Positions 1-6,071 of a DNA stretch of 6,979 bases are shown piece by piece. Location: positions 1 to 6,979 of the forward strand of contig JAAHIC010000229.1 in assembly GCA_010671965.1 (NCBI GenBank). Reading direction: 5' to 3'. Made by a program: the position numbers and the translations under genes. The stretch comes from Leptolyngbya sp. SIO4C5. GTDB lineage: Bacteria > Cyanobacteriota > Cyanobacteriia > Phormidesmidales > Phormidesmidaceae. Positions within the stretch are counted from its first letter, which is position 1. Every line of letters starts with the position of its first letter. The notes beneath the pieces were generated by a model. The model worked only from the letters and a program-made list of their open reading frames with translations, did not search any database and was not told where the DNA came from.

Positions 1-1
1 G

Positions 2-130
2 GCCCATATAGACGACTGCCCCGCTCGTAAAACTCCCTCATTTCTGATTGGTGCCCAGCTCGCCTCATTCACCAGCGCCGATATCTGGCAGATCCGCAGC
101 ACGCTTCAGCTTGCTGGCGCAGCCATCTGA
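2..130 (+). CDS. Unrecognised C-terminal open-frame fragment at the left edge
   Basis: The plus-strand frame beginning at base 2 stays open for 42 codons and stops with TGA at 128-130. It starts outside the window. The translation ends ...STLQLAGAAI and I do not recognise it. The other frames across this stretch contain stops, apart from the runover of the minus-strand gene. Its GC content is about 59%, against about 37% immediately downstream (131-359), and the change coincides with the point where the minus-strand surface-protein fragment stops making sense. It may be the tail of a real gene from a different locus or genome, or chance openness in a foreign segment. No function is proposed. 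Confidence 0.2.
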   Translation, partial: AHIDDCPARKTPSFLIGAQLASFTSADIWQIRSTLQLAGAAI

Positions 131-359
131 AAGGAGCCGATAAAGTATTAATTGAGTTAAGAGAAATATTGGTAGTTGTTGGATCTTGAGACTGACTTAA
201 GAAGAAATCTTGACTACAGATGAATTGAGATTGCGCGATTGCTGAAGGGCTATAAGCAGTGATGATTGACAGGAAAGTTAGTCCACTCAAATATCGACGG
301 CGTTGAGACAGTAGCATTTTAAGAAAATCATCTAAGCAATCAATATTAGGCATGACCAT
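69..359 (-). CDS. N-terminal fragment of exported surface protein (DUF6923/DUF11-like)
   Basis: The frame gives 96 residues, but only about the first 77 look native. Two starts are possible: ATG at 359, or ATG at 317 (residue 15). The second is preferred because it puts a standard signal peptide at the N-terminus: MLLSQRRRYL, a hydrophobic stretch (LSGLTFLSIITAY), then a PSAIA|QSQ cleavage site. Neither start has a good Shine-Dalgarno sequence. The mature part begins FICSQDFFLSQSQ and continues to SINTLSAPF. From memory this resembles the start of cyanobacterial DUF6923-type proteins, in which a Cys/Phe/Tyr motif is followed by 'L..INT...PF' and which often carry DUF11 repeats further on. After residue 77-78 the translation is runover into a different segment, so the protein is truncated. 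The gene is AT-rich compared with the operon upstream and lies 85 nt after the OmpA gene on the same strand. It could be the fourth gene of the cluster or an independent gene. Confidence 0.5.
   Translation of the reverse strand: MVMPNIDCLDDFLKMLLSQRRRYLSGLTFLSIITAYSPSAIAQSQFICSQDFFLSQSQDPTTTNISLNSINTLSAPFRWLRQQAEACCGSARYRRW
124..135. other. Probable left chimeric junction
   Basis: Reading the minus strand, the exported-protein fragment is plausible through the residues SINTLSAPF (codons down to 129). It then turns into an arginine-, glutamine- and cysteine-rich run ending in TGA at 71-69. Base composition steps from about 37% GC (131-359) to about 59% GC (1-128) at the same place. The exact breakpoint cannot be fixed from one sequence. 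A natural deletion or rearrangement is possible, but the similar break at the other end makes an assembly or amplification chimera more likely. Confidence 0.5.
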
Positions 360-444
360 GAGTTTGAAAGTCTAAGAACTTAGCGTGTAGCGTCTGAAAT
401 CTTTGAGACAAATCAACTAACTAGGCGGTGAATAGCGATCCAAA
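360..444. other. 85-nt intergenic gap between OmpA gene and surface-protein fragment
   Basis: This is the only true intergenic stretch between minus-strand genes here. I see no GC-rich hairpin followed by a T-run, so no intrinsic terminator for the upstream operon is evident, and no convincing -35/-10 pair. A small perfect inverted repeat, CTAAG-AA-CTTAG, lies at 372-383. It is AT-rich and too short for a terminator, so at most it is a protein-binding palindrome. Read-through into the downstream gene is therefore possible. Confidence 0.4.
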
Positions 445-2496
445 TCACTGTTCAATTTGTAGATCGCTCTCTTGGGATTCAAAGATAATGTCAAGACCAC
501 GGGTATCTTCAAAGATGAACTCGACCCGGCGATCGCGGGCATAGTCCAAACGGGTGCTACCTGTCGTGGCCCGCTGGCTTTCCCCTAACGGCACAATACG
601 CATCCGCTCAGCCGCGATGCCCTGGCGCAGCAGATAGTCACGGGCAGACTTGGCCCGGCGATCGCTCAGTGCCTGGTTATAGGCTACGCTGGCCCGTGGA
701 TCGGTATGCCCCTGAACTTCAACTGTTAAAAACGGATATTCCAGCAGCACAGCCGCAATTCGATCGAGCACATCGGCACTTTCCGAACTGATATTGGAGC
801 GGTCGAGGGCAAAGTGGATATTGCGTGGCACCCGCAGCCGCAAAGGTTCTGGCGGTTCGACAATAGGGGGCTGCTGGGCTAATTCGGGTAAACAACTAGG
901 CGGACGCACCGGCTCCGAGGGCAGGGTAGGAATGCTGCCGTCAGAGGCCGTCACCGTAGCGATCGCGGCAGGTTCAGAAGTGCCATAGCTAGGGTCAGTG
1001 GCGATCGCGCTGACCTTGGCCCCCGCTGGCAGCTCAACGACAGCGTCAAAAGTCCCCTGCTCGCTGACGGGCACAGTGGTCAGTATCTTAGCGAGGGGGC
1101 TGTAGATATCTCCGGCTTCTGTGACCTGATATAAATCCACCTCCGAGCCTGGATCTGCCGTACCGCTGAGGCTGACCTGACTGTCCCGCAGCGGAAACTG
1201 ATAGGAGCTGAACCGAGGCGCGTTGATAGCGGCATTGCCCGTATCTTCGCGGCGGTAGGGAGAATTGCGGGGCGGGTTGGGGCCATCTCCCTGCTGAAAG
1301 TCCTGCACTTGGACATTGTGGGCGTAGTTGAGATCGACGCTTAAACCGTCCAAGGCCGCAAAGCGGTTACTGCGAATGATATTGCGATCGCTTAGGGGAA
1401 AAGAGGTGACGGTCACGCCCGGCCCGGGCTGATAGCCAATGAAATTATCAATGACCTGATGAGAATTTCCCATCAGATAAACCGCTGCCCGTTCAAACCG
1501 CCGCCCGTTGAACTGAATAATATTGTCGCGAATCTCCGTCGCCCCAGACGGCTTGAACATAAAAATGCCGCTGCCGTCATTGCCGCAGAGCAGGTTGTCA
1601 ACAATCGTGGTTTCAGCCACTTCACCTTCTAGGCGAATAGCATCGGGCATGCCGGCTAAACCGTTGCTGAGAATAGTATTCTGCGTCACCTGCAAGCCTG
1701 TGGCTCGCACGCTGGTGATGATGCCGCTGCCCTCGTGGTACTCAATTCGGTTTTGACGAATGATTGGATTCACGGCGTTAAAAACCGAGACGCCAAACGC
1801 CGAAGTCTGAGCCGGCATTTCACCGCCGGGCGGCAAACCCAGCCAGTTCTGCTCGATGACCACATCTGTCGGCGCTAGCTCAGCCGGGGCATAGTCAAAA
1901 AAGCTAACGGGAGGAGAGAGGGGGCCAGCATCGGCCGGGGGGGGCGCGTTGCTGATGAAAATATCGGCCGGGGGCGTTGTTTCTGTCGCCCGCGTCGCCG
2001 CTGCAAAGCCATAAATACTGAGGCCACGAATCGTCACGCGATCGCCGCTAACGGTGAGTCCCCGAAAGACTTCAGCGCCCGCCGCCGGCGTCAGACTGAC
2101 CAGGGGAACCGGTACTGCGACATGGGCAGGCGGAGCAGCTGACGCGTCATAACCGGGCTGAGTCGTTCCGTCTAGCGTGACATCCGAGGCCGTAATTGGC
2201 GGCAGCAGCTCGCCCAGAGCGATTGTCGTCTCGCCGGTGGGCAGATTAAAGCCGATCTGGGTGCCCCCAGCGGGTGAAGGACGGGCGAGGGCTTGTTCAG
2301 CCGTACTGAGAGACTCATAGGCGATCGCGCCGTTGGTCAGGGCGATCGCTTCTCGCAGCGTCAGCGCTGTATCCGGCTGAACTGCATCGAGATTGCTGTT
2401 AACCGTGATCTGATAGCCCGTCTCGGTGGGGATTTGAGCCTGAGCGATCGCGCTGATGCCGAGTAAGGCAACCGGGGCCAAAAAGAGTGACCGCAT
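445..2496 (-). CDS. Exported beta-helix protein with C-terminal OmpA domain
   Basis: This 683-residue envelope protein is probably anchored non-covalently to peptidoglycan. A signal peptide spans residues 1-20 (cleavage AIAQA|QIP). Residues 27-60 form a CSLREA-like start (TVNS...TLREAIALTNG). Residues about 150-400 form a right-handed parallel beta-helix, with repeated N-x-I/L turns such as IIRQNRI, VTQNTIL, IVDNLL, EIRDNII and VIDNFIG. An Ig-like domain follows at about 420-515 (VSLSGTADPGSEVDLYQV), then a proline-rich linker at 518-552. The OmpA/MotB domain covers about 553-665 and carries the usual peptidoglycan-contact residues: Asp599 in GHTD and Arg614 in LSDRRA, 15 residues apart as in OmpA proteins. 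The start is ATG at 2496, overlapping the upstream stop by one base (TAATG), with a strong ribosome site 7 nt upstream. No transmembrane barrel is seen in this chain. I infer that it is the periplasmic or wall-linked partner of the upstream barrel, while the beta-helix could bind or scaffold a carbohydrate or a secreted protein. Confidence 0.88.
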   Translation of the reverse strand: MRSLFLAPVALLGISAIAQAQIPTETGYQITVNSNLDAVQPDTALTLREAIALTNGAIAYESLSTAEQALARPSPAGGTQIGFNLPTGETTIALGELLPPITASDVTLDGTTQPGYDASAAPPAHVAVPVPLVSLTPAAGAEVFRGLTVSGDRVTIRGLSIYGFAAATRATETTPPADIFISNAPPPADAGPLSPPVSFFDYAPAELAPTDVVIEQNWLGLPPGGEMPAQTSAFGVSVFNAVNPIIRQNRIEYHEGSGIITSVRATGLQVTQNTILSNGLAGMPDAIRLEGEVAETTIVDNLLCGNDGSGIFMFKPSGATEIRDNIIQFNGRRFERAAVYLMGNSHQVIDNFIGYQPGPGVTVTSFPLSDRNIIRSNRFAALDGLSVDLNYAHNVQVQDFQQGDGPNPPRNSPYRREDTGNAAINAPRFSSYQFPLRDSQVSLSGTADPGSEVDLYQVTEAGDIYSPLAKILTTVPVSEQGTFDAVVELPAGAKVSAIATDPSYGTSEPAAIATVTASDGSIPTLPSEPVRPPSCLPELAQQPPIVEPPEPLRLRVPRNIHFALDRSNISSESADVLDRIAAVLLEYPFLTVEVQGHTDPRASVAYNQALSDRRAKSARDYLLRQGIAAERMRIVPLGESQRATTGSTRLDYARDRRVEFIFEDTRGLDIIFESQESDLQIEQ
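1937..1944. repeat. Eight-base G/C homopolymer in the beta-helix gene
   Basis: There are eight consecutive G on the plus strand (C on the coding strand), encoding part of NAPPPADAG at about residues 183-191. The frame is intact at this length. A one-base slip would frameshift the protein before its beta-helix and OmpA domains. It could be a phase-variation tract or merely a proline-rich loop in a GC-rich gene. Confidence 0.4.
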
Positions 2497-5400
2497 TAGA
2501 TTTCACCTCCCTCAGTCGTGACCGCATCGGCCTCAGCCGCTGCCGAGTCTACGTAAGATTCTTGCTGCTGCGGGGGAGACACCATCTGCAAGCCAAAATC
2601 ATTGAACAATTCATTCACCTTGAAGGTAATGCCCAGATAGGGACCGCTTTGAGAGCGGTAGCCGCCGCCGCCAACAAATGAGTTATCGTTGGCCTCGCCG
2701 AAGCTGTAGCCCACACCCAAACGTAAGTCAGGGGTGAGATAGTAGCCTAGCTCTGCCGCAAAGCCAATTTCGTTGTAGCTGACGCGGGGTTGGCCGATCC
2801 AGCGCGCCTCACCGGTAATGTCCCAGCGATAGGCAAAGCGATGGGTGGCTCGGATTTGCCCCAGATGAATGGCGTTGGAGTATTCAAAATCGTCTGCCAG
2901 CGTGGCAGCGCTGTAGCGCAGGGCATACTTGCTGTAGAACTCCCAGCGCCAGCTAGGTGCGTAGATGCCCTCCAGCGCCAGGGTATGATCTTTAGCATCA
3001 TCCCCGGCCCCAAACAGAATTGTGTTAGGGGTTGTGGCTGGGTTGCGGCGATACTCGTAGCTCAGCAGGCCGTTGAAGACGTCGCTGACCGGGTTGCGGT
3101 AGGCCAGTCCCAGTTTGAGGCTAACGGAATCATCTAGCTCATCAGTGATGAGCTGGTTAGCATAGTTGGCCTGACGGTAGCGAAACAGGGTCGTCAAGGC
3201 CGGTGTCACCCGTCCACCCACGGCGGCGGTCAAAACCGTGTTGCTGTCGCCACCGTCGTCAGAACTGCGATGCTCAATCCGAGCGCTGGCCTGAAAATCA
3301 GGATTGTCCGTATATTCCAATCCGGCACTAAAAGCGGTACTGGACTGTAGGCCCAGAGCCGTGTTGTTCTGACCAACGGCAAAAGGCTGGGCAAACTGCC
3401 GCCCCGATCCGGTGAGATTGAAGGCGTCACCATAGATGCGCTCAAAGCCCAGGGTGCCTCGCAGTCCGGGAGCCAGAATTAGACGGTGATTGAGGCCGAT
3501 TGCCCCTTGCCCGGTCACGCCGTTAAAACCGCCGAGGAGAGAATAGCGCTGGGTGAGTGAGGTATTGTCATCTAGCTCGTAGCGAGCATTGGTGTCTAGG
3601 CGGGTAATCGATCGCGGTTCTTCGCCGCTAAAGGCAAACTGCTGCGACAGGGTCATGGTGACCCCCGGCTGTACCTGCCATTCCAAGCCAATACGAGTGC
3701 GATCGGGGTAGAGCGGATCTTCGTCATCCGACAGATTCAGCTCACCCTGAGCTAAAAAGCGCAGGTCACTGGTAATCGGCAGGGTAAAGCGAGAAACGAG
3801 CTGATCGGTAACGGCATCGGTGTTGGCAATTTTGTCTTCGCGATCGCGGTGGATCCAGTCAAACCCCAGCACGGCGCTGCCCAACTGCTGCTGTATCCCG
3901 GCTCGAAAGGTAGTGAGGCGATTGTCAACGCGATCGCCTAGCACGGTCTCTCGCCCCGGCGAGAATAAATCATTCACCGAGTTGAGCACCTGGGGCGCTC
4001 GGCCCTCATTGTCTTCCTGATCAATTTGAAACGCTAAGACCGTATCGGGACTCAGCCGCGCTGCCAGCTCACCACCCCAGCGGGTTTGTCCTGGGCGAAA
4101 GCTGGTGGTTGCCGTATTGGTAAAGCCGCTGTCTGCCGCCGAAAGGTAGGCGCGGGCACGAATGCCATTGGTAATATCGCCAACGGCTTCAAACCGATAG
4201 GCGTTTCCAGCGCTGTCATCAGCAGCTCCCACATCAAATGTGGAGCGAGCAATCTCCGCCACCAGTTCGCCGCTGTCACCTAAAGGCAAGAGAGCATCAA
4301 AGCCAAACAGCGTGAAGTCGCGAATTCCCTGATCTTCGATCACTGCGGTCGCGCCCAGCCAGCTATCTTCAGCGCTCAGCCCCGTATTGAAGGTGTACTG
4401 CAGGCGCCCAGCATAGAGATTGCCGTCGCCGTCGTTGGGATTATCTACCTGGTAGGTCACAATAATGCGACGCACCAGAATGTCGCCTAACGTATTGACC
4501 TCAGTGGCATAGACGGGCTGGCGAAACAGCAGCGTCCCGCGATCGTAGTCAATGTCGTAGTCGCTGCCGCGGTAAAGAGGACGCCGCTCCAAAACGGTGC
4601 CTGGACGGTTCAGCTCCTCAACTTCTAAGAAGACGTTTTCGCTGCCGCGTAAGACAAGTCGCCGCGACAAGAAGTAGAAACCGCTGGTGCCGTCAGGGGC
4701 GATCGCATCTCGCTGAAAGGCGCGAATATTGTTGGCATAGAGGGCCGTAAGCTGGAACCCATTGCCGAACGTATAATTGCCCTTAAAGCCGTGGAGCTGG
4801 CGGGTAATGCCGGTAAAGGTTTGAGAAGGACGGTTTAGCTCCTGGGTGTTAAAGTCACCCCACATGAAATAGTCAGGCTCCGCCCCCGGTATTTCCGAGT
4901 CCCGCTGAAAGCGGACATAGAAGCTGTCAGTGGACGGGGTGAGGAAGTCATTGCTGGAGCTATCGCCGTAAACCGGATAGGTCTGCTCGCAAAACTGCAC
5001 GTCGCGAAACAGGCTGTTGCTGCCGTCACAGCGCTCATTCAGGGCGCGATCGCTGTTGAAAGCGCCGGTAAACTGCCACTCGCCAAAGCTACCAATGGCA
5101 AACAGCGAAGTGTCTAAATCAATCTCAAAATCGTCGTCAATGTCCCCCGGATTGAGAAAATCGCGGAAGCTGCCCCAAAAGTCAGTCGCCCCTGGCCCAA
5201 TCCGCAAATCGATCACGCCCGAAACCAAAGAGGGCCGCAGGTCGGTGGTGAACTGGACGTAGGTGTAGGTGGCTAATTCCGGGTAGGATTGGCTGACCTC
5301 ATCTGGATCCAAGCCTCTGGCTTCTAAGCCGTCAGCGGCAGCCCGAAGCTGTACCTGCTGCGCTTCCAAAGTCGATCTAAGCTGGGCCTGAAACTGCCCC

Positions 5401-6071
5401 TGACGGGCCAAGACCTGAAAGCCAGCGCGATCGCGGTTGTAGTCTGCGCCGACAAATTCCCCAGCACTCGCCGTCAGCGTCACCACCACATCGCGCTCGA
5501 TTGGTTCCCCGTCCGGGCCTGAGATTTGACCTTCTAGGGGTAGGAGCGATCGCCCATTGGCGGGGACAGTCGGCTGCTCGGCAGCTCTCAGCCTAATCTG
5601 CAGCTCCGTTTCCGCCTCTAGCAGCGGCGACGGAAACTCATCCACCACATCGGCAAAAGGGGTCTCAGTTCCCGGTTCGTTAAAAATGACCGGCTCAATC
5701 GCCTCGTTTGCTGGCTCGTCCGGAGTCTGGACAACTAGGGGCGTAGTCTCCGGCTCGGTATCGGCAACAACGGGCCTTGCAGAAAAGTCTGCCTCAGCCG
5801 CCGCAGAGAGTTCTCTTAAAGCCGCTGCGGTCGTCTCAGGCCGATCTGATTGCTGATTAATCGTTTCTAGCGTTGGAATATCTGTCTGCGACTCTGCGTT
5901 CTCGACCTGAATCTCTTCCAACTCAGGTGATTCAGTGGCTGTCGGTTCTGCAGGTAGATCTGGCAGCTCTGTTTGAGCCGACGCCGGAGCCACTAGCGCT
6001 AACGCTCCCAAAAGGCTGGTCAGAGCGCCCATTGAAACACTGACAGATACTTTAGCTTGCTGCTTCATCAT
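2496..6071 (-). CDS. Giant outer-membrane beta-barrel protein with Ig-like domain
   Basis: This 1191-residue protein is predicted to lie in the outer membrane. Residues 1-32 are a signal peptide (hydrophobic core, cleavage near APASAQ). Residues 33-150 are low-complexity and rich in Pro, Glu and Thr, probably a disordered periplasmic linker. Residues about 153-250 resemble a bacterial Ig/invasin-type domain (VPANGRSLLPLEGQISGPDG, then VTLTASAGEF). From about 270 to 1152 the chain alternates amphipathic strands with aromatic belts and charged loops, typical of a very large barrel. Family-like landmarks are VSGVIDLRIG (283-292), YPVYGD (365-370) followed by SFYVRFQRD and YFMWGDFNT, and GSDYDIDYDRGTLLF (502-516). 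Cys348 and Cys361 could form a disulfide in one loop. After the last strand (YLGITFKV) a polar tail of about 39 residues follows, so the chain does not end on the usual terminal aromatic residue. The first ATG overlaps the previous stop (ATGA); a second ATG follows immediately. From memory, the landmarks match barrels in proteobacterial DUF11/OmpA giants. The function, whether export, adhesion or uptake, is unknown. Confidence 0.85.
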   Translation of the reverse strand: MMKQQAKVSVSVSMGALTSLLGALALVAPASAQTELPDLPAEPTATESPELEEIQVENAESQTDIPTLETINQQSDRPETTAAALRELSAAAEADFSARPVVADTEPETTPLVVQTPDEPANEAIEPVIFNEPGTETPFADVVDEFPSPLLEAETELQIRLRAAEQPTVPANGRSLLPLEGQISGPDGEPIERDVVVTLTASAGEFVGADYNRDRAGFQVLARQGQFQAQLRSTLEAQQVQLRAAADGLEARGLDPDEVSQSYPELATYTYVQFTTDLRPSLVSGVIDLRIGPGATDFWGSFRDFLNPGDIDDDFEIDLDTSLFAIGSFGEWQFTGAFNSDRALNERCDGSNSLFRDVQFCEQTYPVYGDSSSNDFLTPSTDSFYVRFQRDSEIPGAEPDYFMWGDFNTQELNRPSQTFTGITRQLHGFKGNYTFGNGFQLTALYANNIRAFQRDAIAPDGTSGFYFLSRRLVLRGSENVFLEVEELNRPGTVLERRPLYRGSDYDIDYDRGTLLFRQPVYATEVNTLGDILVRRIIVTYQVDNPNDGDGNLYAGRLQYTFNTGLSAEDSWLGATAVIEDQGIRDFTLFGFDALLPLGDSGELVAEIARSTFDVGAADDSAGNAYRFEAVGDITNGIRARAYLSAADSGFTNTATTSFRPGQTRWGGELAARLSPDTVLAFQIDQEDNEGRAPQVLNSVNDLFSPGRETVLGDRVDNRLTTFRAGIQQQLGSAVLGFDWIHRDREDKIANTDAVTDQLVSRFTLPITSDLRFLAQGELNLSDDEDPLYPDRTRIGLEWQVQPGVTMTLSQQFAFSGEEPRSITRLDTNARYELDDNTSLTQRYSLLGGFNGVTGQGAIGLNHRLILAPGLRGTLGFERIYGDAFNLTGSGRQFAQPFAVGQNNTALGLQSSTAFSAGLEYTDNPDFQASARIEHRSSDDGGDSNTVLTAAVGGRVTPALTTLFRYRQANYANQLITDELDDSVSLKLGLAYRNPVSDVFNGLLSYEYRRNPATTPNTILFGAGDDAKDHTLALEGIYAPSWRWEFYSKYALRYSAATLADDFEYSNAIHLGQIRATHRFAYRWDITGEARWIGQPRVSYNEIGFAAELGYYLTPDLRLGVGYSFGEANDNSFVGGGGYRSQSGPYLGITFKVNELFNDFGLQMVSPPQQQESYVDSAAAEADAVTTEGGEI
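2504..2510 (-). promoter_or_regulatory. Shine-Dalgarno GGAGGTG for the beta-helix/OmpA gene
   Basis: On the minus strand GGAGGTG lies 7 nt before the ATG at 2496. It sits inside the last codons of the upstream barrel gene, where it encodes the terminal GGEI region. It fixes the start, and the TAATG overlap implies translational coupling. Confidence 0.8.

Larger units (their letters stand above)
529..5553. repeat. Dispersed HIP1 octamers GCGATCGC (15 copies)
   Basis: GCGATCGC starts at 529, 658, 959, 1001, 1384, 2038, 2321, 2342, 2444, 3840, 3930, 4699, 5046, 5427 and 5546. All lie inside the two large coding regions. An octamer is expected about once per 65 kb by chance, so this is strong enrichment and the hallmark of many cyanobacterial genomes. 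None occurs in 1-445 or in 6072-6979. Confidence 0.9.

Noticed and set aside
372..383. CTAAG-AA-CTTAG as a transcription terminator
   Set aside because: The stem has only 5 pairs, is AT-rich, has a 2-nt loop and is not followed by a T-run on the coding strand.
2790..3137. Plus-strand 115-codon open frame
   Set aside because: It is a shadow of the barrel-coding strand in GC-rich DNA, with no domain, signal peptide or spacing that would support a gene.
5557..5856. Plus-strand 99-codon serine/alanine-rich open frame
   Set aside because: It is antisense to the acidic low-complexity linker of the barrel protein. Its Ser/Ala/Gly bias mirrors that repeat-like composition, and no ribosome site or domain is visible.
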